In this document: one piece after another, positions 8,918 to 18,199 of the stretch | How the letters are laid out: each line of letters starts with the position of its first letter | How positions within the stretch are numbered: position 1 is the first letter of the stretch | Source: Planctomycetota bacterium | Lineage (GTDB): Bacteria > Planctomycetota > UBA1135 > UBA2386 | NCBI GenBank assembly: GCA_016713175.1 | Contig: JADJPQ010000009.1 | Location: 354,628-418,627 of the forward strand | Length of the DNA stretch: 64,000 nt | Direction of reading: 5' to 3' | Notes under the pieces: model-generated | What the model was told of the DNA's origin: nothing | Database searches by the model: none | What the model saw: only the letters and a program-made list of their open reading frames with translations | Made by a program: the position numbers and the translations under genes

Positions 8918-11900
8918 ATGCTGTCCTCTCGTCCCTGCGCGACCGTGCTGTGCGCGGTCGTGTGGTTGTCCGCGTTGCGTGCGCAGGGCAACTACGTCAA
9001 CTTCGAAGAGCCGCAGATCAAGCCGATCGCGATCGCGAACGTCACGCTTGCCGGCGTGCCGAAGAGTTTCGCGCTGGTCTGCAACACCCCGGACAACTCG
9101 GTCGAGATCTGGGATGGCGCCACGCAGACGTTCTTGTCGCGGGTGCCGGTCGGCCTGTCGCCGGTCACGGTGCGCTGGCACGACGCCAGCAAGAAGTTCT
9201 ACACCTGCAACTTCCTCGGCGACTCGGTCACCATCGTGCGGCTGGAAGATGCCGGCGGCGTGGTCGCCGGGGTGGTCGAACGAACGGTCCGGGTCGGCGA
9301 TGAGCCGACCGACATCGCGTTCGCGCCGACCGGTGGCACGGCCTGGGTGACGCTGCATTCGCGCAGTCGCGTGGCGATCGTGCAGGCATCGGATCTGGCG
9401 CCGGTGGCCGAGATGATCCTGCAGAAGGCGGATCCGGCGGCTCCGGACCTGGTCACCGCACTGAAAGCGCCGCGGCGCATCGAGATGCTGGCCGACGGGC
9501 GGACGTTCGTGCTCAACACGATGGGTGGCCGTCCGGGTTCGCCGTACGACGTCGATCTGTGGGTCGAGGACCCGTTCATGCCGGCGTCGGCGCCGGCGAA
9601 AGTGCATCTGGTCGGGGGGCTGGGTTCGACCAATACCGCGTTTGCGATCGACAGCACCGGGCAGCGCATGTTCGTCGTCGGTGGCGTGGCGCGCATCGAT
9701 GGTGTCGGCGTCCAGGCGGTCGCCAGCGAGCCGCTGGGCTTCGTCGAGAGCCATCTGTGGGTCGTCGACTTGCCGACGAACGGCACGCCACCGGCAGCGG
9801 TGCCCGAGCAGTTGCTCGGCCAGACGACACCTTGGCAGAGCATCGACCTGAACCAGAACTACACCGCCGGCGCCGACACGCCGGTGGCGATCACCAAACG
9901 CGTGTCGCAGCCGACCGACGTGCTGCTGGTCGAGAGTCAGCCCGGGCAAGTGTCGCAGGTCGTCGTCGCCTGCTTTGGCTCGGACAAGATCCTGGTGCTG
10001 ACGCCGAGCAGTTCCGCAAACGGCGGCTATCAGCGCACGCACATCGACCTGGTGCCGAATCAGCCGACCCTGGGCTACTCCGCAGTCGGTCCCCGCGGCA
10101 TGTGCCGCGATCCGGCGACCGGCCTGATCTGGGTCGCCAACCGGCTCGATCAGTCCCTGCTGGTCTTCGATCCGACGAATCCGGCGAACCAGACCCGGCG
10201 GGACCTGAATCAGGATCCGACGTCGGTCACGATCCGCACCGGGCGGAAGTTCCTGTATTCGGCGCACCTGACATCGGGGAGCCGGATGGTGGCGTGCGCG
10301 AGCTGCCATGTCGATGGCCGCACCGATGGGCTGCCATGGAATCTAGGCCACGAAGGTCCGGCGACGCCGATCGCCAGTCGTCTGATCGACGACGACTCGA
10401 TCCCCGCCACCATGCCGACCAACAAGGGGCCGCTGGTCACGCAGTCGCTGCAGGGCCTCGTGAACTACCACATCGACTCGGCGGCCACGCAATATGTGGC
10501 GACGAACGCGCCATACCATTGGCGCGGCGACAAGGACCGGTTCCAGGACTTCAATGAGGCGTTCGTCAACCTGCAGGGTCTGCGGTCGTTGAACAGCAAC
10601 CCGAGCGGGCCGGATGCAATCGGGATCCTGGCGGCAGACATGGACGCGTATGCCGCGTTCATCCACACGATCCACTATCCGCCCAACCCAGAACAGCCGC
10701 GCACGCGTAGCAACGGCAACCCGGCGGATCTGGGCACTCCGGGCAGCCTCGATGATGGCACCGGCGCGCTCTACGGCATGAAGGTGTTCCACACGATGAC
10801 CGCCAACGCGAATCGAGCGTGTGCCCACTGTCACACGCTGCCCGAGGGCAGCAGCAACACGTTCATCCTGCTGTTCAACAGCGATGGCGGCTTCCCCAAC
10901 TCAGGAACGCAGCAACACCCGCTCGAGAGCGCGGCATTGCGCGGCCTGTTCCAACGGGAGAAATCACTGGTCACGAACTTCGATGCGTCGCGGCCGGGGA
11001 AGTGGACACGGATCGCCGAGTTCGGCCTGTTGCACAGCTCCGACTTCGGTCTGGCGGATCCGATGCGCGTGCGGTCGATCAACGACTTCCTGGTCCACAG
11101 TTTCGACACCGGCGACTCGCCGTCGCTGCCGACACTGCAACGCGACCGGTTCCTGAATCAGTTCGTTCGTCAGCTCGATTGGGGCGTGGGCCCGATGGTC
11201 GGTTGGACCATGACGGTCGACACGGCGCACCCGGTCGATACCGCTCTGCTCGCCGACATGCGCGCGGCGGTGGAGGAAGCCAATGCGGGGCTCGCGGTCT
11301 ACGTGCGTACTGGAACGTCGATTCGCGGGTACTGGTACGACACCGCCTCGACGCCGGCGGTGTATCGCCGTGTCGGTGGCGTCCAACAACTGAGCGAAGC
11401 GGGGCTGCTCGGTCTCATCCAGAGCCCGAATGATGTGGCGATCTTCACCGCGACGCCGACTGGAACCGAACGGCGACTGGTGCATGCGTCCGGGAACCCC
11501 CCGGTCCTGGGCGGTGGCGCACCTACGAGCGTGACGCTGCTCGCCATGGTTCCGAATACGGCGTATGTGGATGTGACGAGGCTGGACGTCAATCACACGC
11601 CGACCGGCGGGGCCACGACCCAGAGCATCGAAGCGATGCGAGCGATGGAGTCCGCGGCGCGCATGGCTGGCATCCCCGGCATCGCCTCGTTGCCGCGGCA
11701 TGAACCACCGCGGCGGTTCCGGGTCGCCGGCAACGACATCCGCTTCGGGGCGAAGCTCAGGCTGGGGATGAGCATCGGCACGGCCGGCAGCGGCAACGTG
11801 CAGTGGCTCGAACTCGACCTGGCGCCGACGCGCTATCGGTTTGGCAATCAGGTCGTCTGGGAGACCGCCGAGGAGCTCGATGGCAAGATGACGATGGAGT

Positions 11901-12079
11901 TCGTCAACGGCGGTCCCGAACTGACCGTCGTGCGCGCCGTTTCCGACGGCAATCTTGCGCAGGCGGGCCAGCTTGCGCCGGCCGCGATGAACTGGTTCCT
12001 GGTCGATGTCGTCAACGCCGACGGCACTTCGGTCGCGGCCCCGACCTGGCAACCAGTGACGATCGACGATCAGCGCTGA
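8918..12079 (+). CDS. Exported beta-propeller/di-CxxCH cytochrome protein (paralog B)
   Basis: 1,053 residues. The start at 8918 is supported by AGGAG at 8906-8910 and by the signal peptide it opens (CATVLCAVVWLSALRAQ). Order of parts: propeller blades (NTPDNSVEIWDG, YTCNFLGDSVTI, GDEPTDIAFAPT, GLIWVANRLDQSL), first heme motif MVACASCHVDGRTDG, the block NAPYHWRGDKDRFQDF, second heme motif RACAHCHTLPEGSSNT, and a C-terminal region sharing HEPPRRFRV with paralog A. The two CxxCH sites predict two covalently bound hemes. The close match along the full length to the gene at 5490-8726 indicates duplication by inversion. The 3' end overlaps the opposing HMA-like gene by 10 bp. Function is probably periplasmic electron transfer or peroxidase-like; this is inference. 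Confidence 0.87.
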   Translation: MLSSRPCATVLCAVVWLSALRAQGNYVNFEEPQIKPIAIANVTLAGVPKSFALVCNTPDNSVEIWDGATQTFLSRVPVGLSPVTVRWHDASKKFYTCNFLGDSVTIVRLEDAGGVVAGVVERTVRVGDEPTDIAFAPTGGTAWVTLHSRSRVAIVQASDLAPVAEMILQKADPAAPDLVTALKAPRRIEMLADGRTFVLNTMGGRPGSPYDVDLWVEDPFMPASAPAKVHLVGGLGSTNTAFAIDSTGQRMFVVGGVARIDGVGVQAVASEPLGFVESHLWVVDLPTNGTPPAAVPEQLLGQTTPWQSIDLNQNYTAGADTPVAITKRVSQPTDVLLVESQPGQVSQVVVACFGSDKILVLTPSSSANGGYQRTHIDLVPNQPTLGYSAVGPRGMCRDPATGLIWVANRLDQSLLVFDPTNPANQTRRDLNQDPTSVTIRTGRKFLYSAHLTSGSRMVACASCHVDGRTDGLPWNLGHEGPATPIASRLIDDDSIPATMPTNKGPLVTQSLQGLVNYHIDSAATQYVATNAPYHWRGDKDRFQDFNEAFVNLQGLRSLNSNPSGPDAIGILAADMDAYAAFIHTIHYPPNPEQPRTRSNGNPADLGTPGSLDDGTGALYGMKVFHTMTANANRACAHCHTLPEGSSNTFILLFNSDGGFPNSGTQQHPLESAALRGLFQREKSLVTNFDASRPGKWTRIAEFGLLHSSDFGLADPMRVRSINDFLVHSFDTGDSPSLPTLQRDRFLNQFVRQLDWGVGPMVGWTMTVDTAHPVDTALLADMRAAVEEANAGLAVYVRTGTSIRGYWYDTASTPAVYRRVGGVQQLSEAGLLGLIQSPNDVAIFTATPTGTERRLVHASGNPPVLGGGAPTSVTLLAMVPNTAYVDVTRLDVNHTPTGGATTQSIEAMRAMESAARMAGIPGIASLPRHEPPRRFRVAGNDIRFGAKLRLGMSIGTAGSGNVQWLELDLAPTRYRFGNQVVWETAEELDGKMTMEFVNGGPELTVVRAVSDGNLAQAGQLAPAAMNWFLVDVVNADGTSVAAPTWQPVTIDDQR

Positions 12080-12465
12080 TCGGCGGGCAGGTCCGCCGCC
12101 GGACGTTCGCGCAACGTGAACCCGGCGGCTGCGATCGCCCTCTGCACGTTGGCAGTGGTCTGCCGCGCCGGATCGTGGCGCACGACGATTGCGCCGGTGC
12201 GGCGATCGACGCTCTCGACGATCGCGCCATCCAGCCGATCGACACTGTCGGTCAGGCGCACGGCGCACCAGAACGCACAATCGAGGCCATCGACCGACAG
12301 GGTCAGGCGCGGCGCATCGTCGGCGGGCACCCGCCGCGCGTTCGACCAGGCGATGCCACCGGCACCCACAGCGGCGATGCCAAGCCCGAGCAGCAGCAAC
12401 GCCGGCAACGGCTGTCGCCGGGCGGCGGCAAGCAGGCCTCGCGCAGGCGGTCGTCGGGTTCGCAT
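12070..12465 (-). CDS. Membrane-anchored heavy-metal-associated (HMA)-like protein
   Basis: 131 residues from the ATG at 12465 (141 if the in-frame start at 12495 is used). A basic N-terminus (RTRRPPARG) and one membrane helix (PALLLLGLGIAAVGAGGIAW) are followed by a ferredoxin-like domain: LTLSVDGLDCAFWCAVRL, AIVESVDRRTGAIVVRHD, NVQRAIAAAGFTL. The strand order and the closing AGF match HMA/MerP-type metal-binding domains. The usual CxxC is here C-A-F-W-C (CxxxC), so metal binding is uncertain. Its 3' end overlaps that of the cytochrome gene on the other strand by 10 bp. Topology suggests an outward-facing domain. A role in metal handling for the cytochromes is conceivable but unproven. Confidence 0.65.
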   Translation of the reverse strand: MRTRRPPARGLLAAARRQPLPALLLLGLGIAAVGAGGIAWSNARRVPADDAPRLTLSVDGLDCAFWCAVRLTDSVDRLDGAIVESVDRRTGAIVVRHDPARQTTANVQRAIAAAGFTLRERPAADLPADQR

Positions 12466-12552
12466 ACCGCCGGATACGGTAACCGAGGACGCCAAGTCCG
12501 GGAATCACGCCCGACCATCCCCCGTTCGCCGACCCCCACGCATCATCCCGGC

Positions 12553-13065
12553 ATGCACGCGACCGACCGTCCGCCGGCTCCGGTGTCCGCGCCCTGGGTC
12601 GCGGATGCGCGGCGGCGTGTCCACCGCTACCTGCGGTGTCTGCGCTGTCGTGACGCAGCCGCGGAGGATCTGACGCAGGAAGCCCTGCTGGCGGCGTTGC
12701 GGACGTTCGGCGGCACGGCTGAGCCGCCGCTGCCGTGGCTGTTCAAGACCGCGCGCAATCTGTGGCTGCAGGCGCTGCGCCGACAGCACCGGGAGGAACT
12801 CGTCGGCGAACTCGACCGGCTGCACAACCGTGCGGTTGCCGAGCTTGGCGACGACGGTGGCGATGCCCGGGTGGCCGCGTTGCGCGAGTGTCTGGCCACG
12901 TTGCCGCCGCGTTCGCGATTGGCGGTGCAGCTGCGCTATCGCGATGGCATGACCCGAGCCGCGGTCGCCGAACGGATTGGCTTGTCCGATGATGGCTGCA
13001 AGAACCTGTTCGAGCGCGTGCGGAATGCGCTCAGGACCTGCATGGAACGGAGCCTTGGACGATGA
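12553..13065 (+). CDS. ECF-type RNA polymerase sigma factor
   Basis: 170 residues with both sigma-70 regions. Region 2 lies around residues 25-80 (DAAAEDLTQEALLAALRTF, then PWLFKTARNLWLQ) and region 4 around 110-165 (TLPPRSRLAVQLRYRDGMT, IGLSDDGCKNLFERVRNAL). It would direct RNA polymerase to a set of promoters controlled by the membrane protein encoded next. Its TGA overlaps the next ATG in an ATGA, a common arrangement for sigma/anti-sigma pairs. The start at 12553 is the first ATG giving a normal-length ECF factor. Cysteines near the N-terminus (CLRCRD) are unusual. Confidence 0.9.
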   Translation: MHATDRPPAPVSAPWVADARRRVHRYLRCLRCRDAAAEDLTQEALLAALRTFGGTAEPPLPWLFKTARNLWLQALRRQHREELVGELDRLHNRAVAELGDDGGDARVAALRECLATLPPRSRLAVQLRYRDGMTRAAVAERIGLSDDGCKNLFERVRNALRTCMERSLGR

Positions 13066-14591
13066 CGGATTCCGACGACGGTGACGATGCGTTCGATGTG
13101 CTGCTGCACGATGCGGCGCAGGCGGGCGAAGCGGAGAAGAACCCGCCGATCCAACAGAGCCGGGTGACGGCGCGGGCGGCCAGATCGGCGCGCGGTCACT
13201 GGCTTCCCTGGGCGCAGGCGGCCGCGGCGCTGTTCGCGATCGGCGTGGTCATCGCGATCAGCTCGTTGCGGCGGCCGGAGTCCATGCCCGCCATGGTTGT
13301 GGCGACGCCGGCGCAGGATCCGCAGAAGTTCCGGCCGAAGTCGACCGCCGAGCTCGACACGTTCGTCGCCTCGATCGTGTCGCTGCGATTCTGCACCAAC
13401 GCACCGACCGCCTTGGCGCGCGACCGCCGGACCATCCTGACCGGCAACGATGACACCACTGCGGTCGATGTGACCGATCGCGAGCAGGTCGAGCAGTGGC
13501 GCGGTCGGATCCGCGCGGCGTTCGGCGAAACGAAGCCGTATGACACCTTCGGGGATGCGTTGGTTGTCGAGATGGTTGCCGCGGACGGTCGCAAGGTGTC
13601 GGGTTCGCTGATCCTGAAGCCGCAAGCGCGGCTCGATTTCGCGTCGGGCGGTGAGCCGATCGGGCCGTTCGAGGTGACGGGTGAACTGCTGGCCGACTGT
13701 CAGGCGATCCAGCAACGCATCCAGCGCCAACGGCACCTGCGCGACGGCAATGCCGCCAGCGCCGAGGATCTGGCGACCTTCCCGGACACCCAGGAACGAC
13801 TGGGCCTCGCGGTCGACCGCCGGATCGGGGATCTGCTGCGCCGATTCACCGCGTTGACCGCTCTCAGCCTGCATCCCGAAGACGGCAGTGGGCAGGAACC
13901 GCCCGACGGCGGGACCTTGCGCGCATTGAGCGAACTGCCGCTCGCGAACACGCTGCGTGCCGTGAGCTTGCGCGGTGATTGGTGGACGGAACACGACTTC
14001 GTGGCGCTCGGCAAATGGCCGGAGCTGCGAACGTTGACCCTGCAGGACATGCAGCTGCCGCCGCGCGTACTGCAGACATTTGGTCGGCTAGAACGGCTCG
14101 AACTGCTGGGGTGCAGGGCCGCGGAACCCACCGCCTTGCCTCCGGGACTGAACACGCTGGTGCTCGAGGACCGTGGTCGACCGTTGCCCGTCGATGTTGC
14201 CGCGGCGGTGCGTTCGCTGCCTTCGCTGCGCGAACTGACGCTGATCGGCAAGGGCTTCGACGATGCGTTGCTGGGGGCCATGTTGCAATCGCGGGTACAT
14301 GCCCTGCGCCTGCTCGACACCTCATGCTCTTGGGAAGGACTGGCGGCACTGAAAGGGCTGCCGACCCTGCGCCGACTGACGTTGTCCGGGGCCGGTGACC
14401 TCGACTCGATCGAACCGTTTGCATCGCTCGGCCAGCTCACCGATCTGGAGGTCTGGAACGTCCTTCTGCCGGCCGATGGACTCGATGCGTTGCGGGCCGC
14501 GTTGCCGAAGTGCCGTGTCGAGGGCCGCCCCGACATGGTCCCGGTTGCCGGCGGCCTGCTGCTGCAACGGTTGCGCGGTTGCGCATTCTGA
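13062..14591 (+). CDS. Transmembrane leucine-rich-repeat protein, putative anti-sigma factor
   Basis: 509 residues overlapping the sigma gene by ATGA. A short acidic cytoplasmic segment (residues 1-45) precedes one membrane helix (AAAALFAIGVVIAIS, about 52-67). A mixed region follows, then from about residue 255 a series of leucine-rich repeats: LPLANTLRAVSLRGDWW, WPELRTLTLQDMQL, FGRLERLELLGC, LPSLRELTLIGKGF, LPTLRRLTLSGAG and LGQLTDLEVWNVLL, spaced about 23-26 residues. No zinc-binding HxxxCxxC of ZAS-type anti-sigma factors is present. Position and topology suggest it holds the sigma factor at the membrane and senses something outside through the repeats. Anti-sigma activity is inferred from context only. 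Confidence 0.75.
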   Translation: MTDSDDGDDAFDVLLHDAAQAGEAEKNPPIQQSRVTARAARSARGHWLPWAQAAAALFAIGVVIAISSLRRPESMPAMVVATPAQDPQKFRPKSTAELDTFVASIVSLRFCTNAPTALARDRRTILTGNDDTTAVDVTDREQVEQWRGRIRAAFGETKPYDTFGDALVVEMVAADGRKVSGSLILKPQARLDFASGGEPIGPFEVTGELLADCQAIQQRIQRQRHLRDGNAASAEDLATFPDTQERLGLAVDRRIGDLLRRFTALTALSLHPEDGSGQEPPDGGTLRALSELPLANTLRAVSLRGDWWTEHDFVALGKWPELRTLTLQDMQLPPRVLQTFGRLERLELLGCRAAEPTALPPGLNTLVLEDRGRPLPVDVAAAVRSLPSLRELTLIGKGFDDALLGAMLQSRVHALRLLDTSCSWEGLAALKGLPTLRRLTLSGAGDLDSIEPFASLGQLTDLEVWNVLLPADGLDALRAALPKCRVEGRPDMVPVAGGLLLQRLRGCAF

Positions 14592-14643
14592 TCCTGCGAC
14601 GCTCTTCGTTGAGTTGCGCACGGCCGTGCGCTTCACTGCTGCG

Positions 14644-14964
14644 ATGAAACTCGACGCCACCGCGCGCCTGAACCTGATGAAGTTCGTCTGTTCGTTCGTC
14701 TGGACGGACCTGAAGGTGCACCAGCAGGAACGCGATCTGGTGATGCGCATCGCCGGCCGTCTGGGCCTGTCGGAAGCCGAATCGCAGCAGGTGCAGCGCT
14801 GGCTGCAGGTCCCGCCGCCGATCGACGAGGTCGACCCGTCGCTGGTGCCGCACGAGCACCGCGCGCTGTTCTTGAACGCCGCCGAGATGGCGATCAAGGC
14901 CGACGGCAAGGTCGTGCCCGCCGAACGCGATTCGCTGACGCTGTTCAGGGACCTGCTGAAGTAG
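14644..14964 (+). CDS. TerB-like domain protein
   Basis: 106 residues, all helical by eye. Two halves each carry an acidic loop typical of TerB/DjlA-like domains: SFVWTDLKVHQQERDLVMRI and AEMAIKADGKVVPAERD (DGKVxxxE). TerB-like domains occur in tellurite-resistance and DnaJ-associated proteins and probably bind a metal; the function is unclear. No signal peptide. It lies 52 bp after the LRR gene on the same strand and 57 bp before the carboxylase gene. It may be independent of both. Confidence 0.7.
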   Translation: MKLDATARLNLMKFVCSFVWTDLKVHQQERDLVMRIAGRLGLSEAESQQVQRWLQVPPPIDEVDPSLVPHEHRALFLNAAEMAIKADGKVVPAERDSLTLFRDLLK

Positions 14965-15021
14965 CTCTCGCGGGCGGCGCTTTGGTCAGGCCCTGGCGCC
15001 GGCTATGGTCCGCGCCGGCCC

Positions 15022-16632
<1,611 letters not shown>

Positions 16633-16640
16633 GTCGGTGA

Positions 16641-16868
16641 CTGCAAGTAACGACCGACTTCACGCTGGCGCAGGCGCTCGCGCTGGCGGAGGGCTTCGGT
16701 CTCCGTGTGGCTCGGGCGAAAGACCTGCTGCGCGAGCTGGTGATTGCAGTCGATGGTTGGCGGCAGATCGGCCGGCGGTTGCGGTTGCCCGCGGCCACAC
16801 TGGCTGCCTATGACAGTGCCTTCGACAATCCGTGCCGCGCCGAGGCAAGGCAACTCCTCGGCCGCTGA
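16641..16868 (+). pseudogene. HipA-like toxin kinase, C-terminal remnant
   Basis: An open stretch of 75 codons without a good start (first in-frame codon CTG after a TGA at 16638-16640). The translation (AKDLLRELVIAVDGWRQIGR, then LAAYDSAFDN) resembles the last helices of HipA-type Ser/Thr kinases, whose C-termini carry a xxxVxxWRxxAxxxG element. The kinase core, the ATP-binding residues and a HipB antitoxin are all missing. I take this as a decayed fragment left by loss of a hipBA locus. The match rests on a short helical segment, so it is only moderately secure. Confidence 0.5.
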
Positions 16869-16875
16869 TCGGAGG

Positions 16876-17034
16876 TCAGCGCCAGAGGGTCGCGTCGACT
16901 CGACGTTGCTCGGCCAGGATGGCCTCGAACTCATCGCGGTCCCTGTCCGTCCAGGTGACGTAGTGTCCCAGTGCGGTTCGGCGAGCGCGGCGCCGAATAG
17001 CCCGGTTCAGCAGTTGGAGCAGTTTGCGGAGCAT
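16876..17034 (-). CDS. Small basic protein, unrecognised
   Basis: 52 residues from the ATG at 17032-17034: an arginine-rich helix (LLQLLNRAIRRRARRTALGH) followed by an acidic helix (DRDRDEFEAILAEQRRVDAT). No signal peptide and no known family. ACGGAG immediately before the ATG is too close to be a good ribosome site. The frame is open upstream to 17184 without obvious coding character. It may be a genuine small protein or, next to the HipA remnant, part of a degraded region. Confidence 0.3.
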   Translation of the reverse strand: MLRKLLQLLNRAIRRRARRTALGHYVTWTDRDRDEFEAILAEQRRVDATLWR

Positions 17035-17390
17035 CTCCGTGGTCCGTTCTTGCCGCGGTTGGCGGGCCCGCTGGGGTGGGGCAGGGGTGGTCGCAGGCGG
17101 GCGGTGCTGGCAAGAATACGCCGGAGCCGACGCTAGCCCCAGAGCGTGTTGCCAATGGACAACCGACCCGAATGCACGTCTCACCGATGGCGTCGGCCGA
17201 TCGGCGCTTCCGGCAAGAACGAACCGATCGCGGGCCGATGAGCCTGGACGAGGAGTGACCTTGCCGACGCCGCCAAGGCGGCGCCGGTGGTGTCGCCGGA
17301 TCCGACAGCCGCGTCGCTCGAGCGCGCTGCCGTTCCACCCATCATCCGATGGGCCTCGTCGACACCAGGGATCACCGTCAGGGACGCAGC
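17035..17390. other. Intergenic region before motA
   Basis: 356 bp with no gene I can support. A 60-codon plus-strand frame (17076-17258) has no recognisable domain. The region contains a GC-rich palindrome at 17268-17283 (CGCCGCC-AA-GGCGGCG). No convincing -35/-10 pair stands out in this GC-rich sequence. The motA/motB promoter must lie here. Confidence 0.5.
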
Positions 17391-18167
17391 ATGGACATCT
17401 TCACGCCGCTCGGCCTGTTGCTTGCCTTCATCGGCATCATCGGCGGCATGGTGCTCGAAGGCGGTCACCCGACCGCGCTGCTGCAGGTCACGGCATTCAT
17501 GATCGTGATCATCGGCTCACTCGGCGCGACGTTCGTCGCGACCATCCCGAGCGACGTGCCGTTCGCGATCAAGGCGCTGAAGAAGGTGTTCCTGCCGCCA
17601 AAATACGACTTCCACGGCATGATGGAGAAGATCCTCGAGCTGGCCAACCTGGCCCGCCGCGAAGGCCTGCTGGCGCTCGAGACCTATGCCAACAGCGGCC
17701 AGGGCGATCCGTTCCTGGTCAAGTGCCTGACGCTGGCGATCGACGGCAGCTCGGCCGAGGCGATCCGCGAGACCGTCGAGGTGGACATGCACATCGCCGA
17801 GGAAGACGACAAGGCGGGCATGAAGTTCTGGGAGAGCTGGGGCGCACTGGCGCCGACGGTCGGCGTGCTGGGCGCGGTGCTCGGTCTGATGCACGTGATG
17901 AGCGTGCTCGACCAGCCGTCGTTGATCGGCCCGGGCATCGCCGTCGCGTTCGTCGCGACGGTCTATGGCGTCGGTTACTCCAACGTCGTCTGCCTGCCGA
18001 TGTCGTTCAAGCTGAAGCGGCACATCGAGCACGACCAGCTGCTGAAGCAGATGGTGCTGGAAGGCGTGGTCGGCATCCAATCCGGCATGGCGCCGGGAGC
18101 GCTGCGCTCGAAGCTGAAGGTCTACCTCGGCAATCACGGCGGCGGCCACGCCGACAAGAAGCACTAG
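17391..18167 (+). CDS. motA: MotA-type stator proton/ion channel subunit
   Basis: 258 residues from the ATG at 17391 (GGGA 8 nt before). Four membrane segments: PLGLLLAFIGIIGGMVLEGG, LLQVTAFMIVIIGSLGATFV, APTVGVLGAVLGLMHVM, and IAVAFVATVYGVGYSNVV. Between segments 2 and 3 lies the large cytoplasmic loop with LARREGLLALETYA and GMKFWESWG. The prolines of segments 3 and 4 that are essential in MotA (LAPTVGVLG and VVCLPMSF) are conserved. With MotB it forms an ion-driven torque generator. No flagellar gene lies in the window, so partners must be elsewhere. PomA (Na+-type) cannot be excluded. Confidence 0.9.
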   Translation: MDIFTPLGLLLAFIGIIGGMVLEGGHPTALLQVTAFMIVIIGSLGATFVATIPSDVPFAIKALKKVFLPPKYDFHGMMEKILELANLARREGLLALETYANSGQGDPFLVKCLTLAIDGSSAEAIRETVEVDMHIAEEDDKAGMKFWESWGALAPTVGVLGAVLGLMHVMSVLDQPSLIGPGIAVAFVATVYGVGYSNVVCLPMSFKLKRHIEHDQLLKQMVLEGVVGIQSGMAPGALRSKLKVYLGNHGGGHADKKH

Positions 18168-18199
18168 CCGCGGCCTCTGGTCGCGGCGGGGAGGGCGCG

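Noticed and set aside
17076..17258. 60-codon plus-strand frame before motA
   Set aside because: No domain, no ribosome site, and composition unlike coding DNA of the region.
17268..17283. CGCCGCC-AA-GGCGGCG palindrome as a terminator or operator
   Set aside because: GC-only arms of this kind are expected by chance in such sequence, no T-run follows, and no gene ends just before it.
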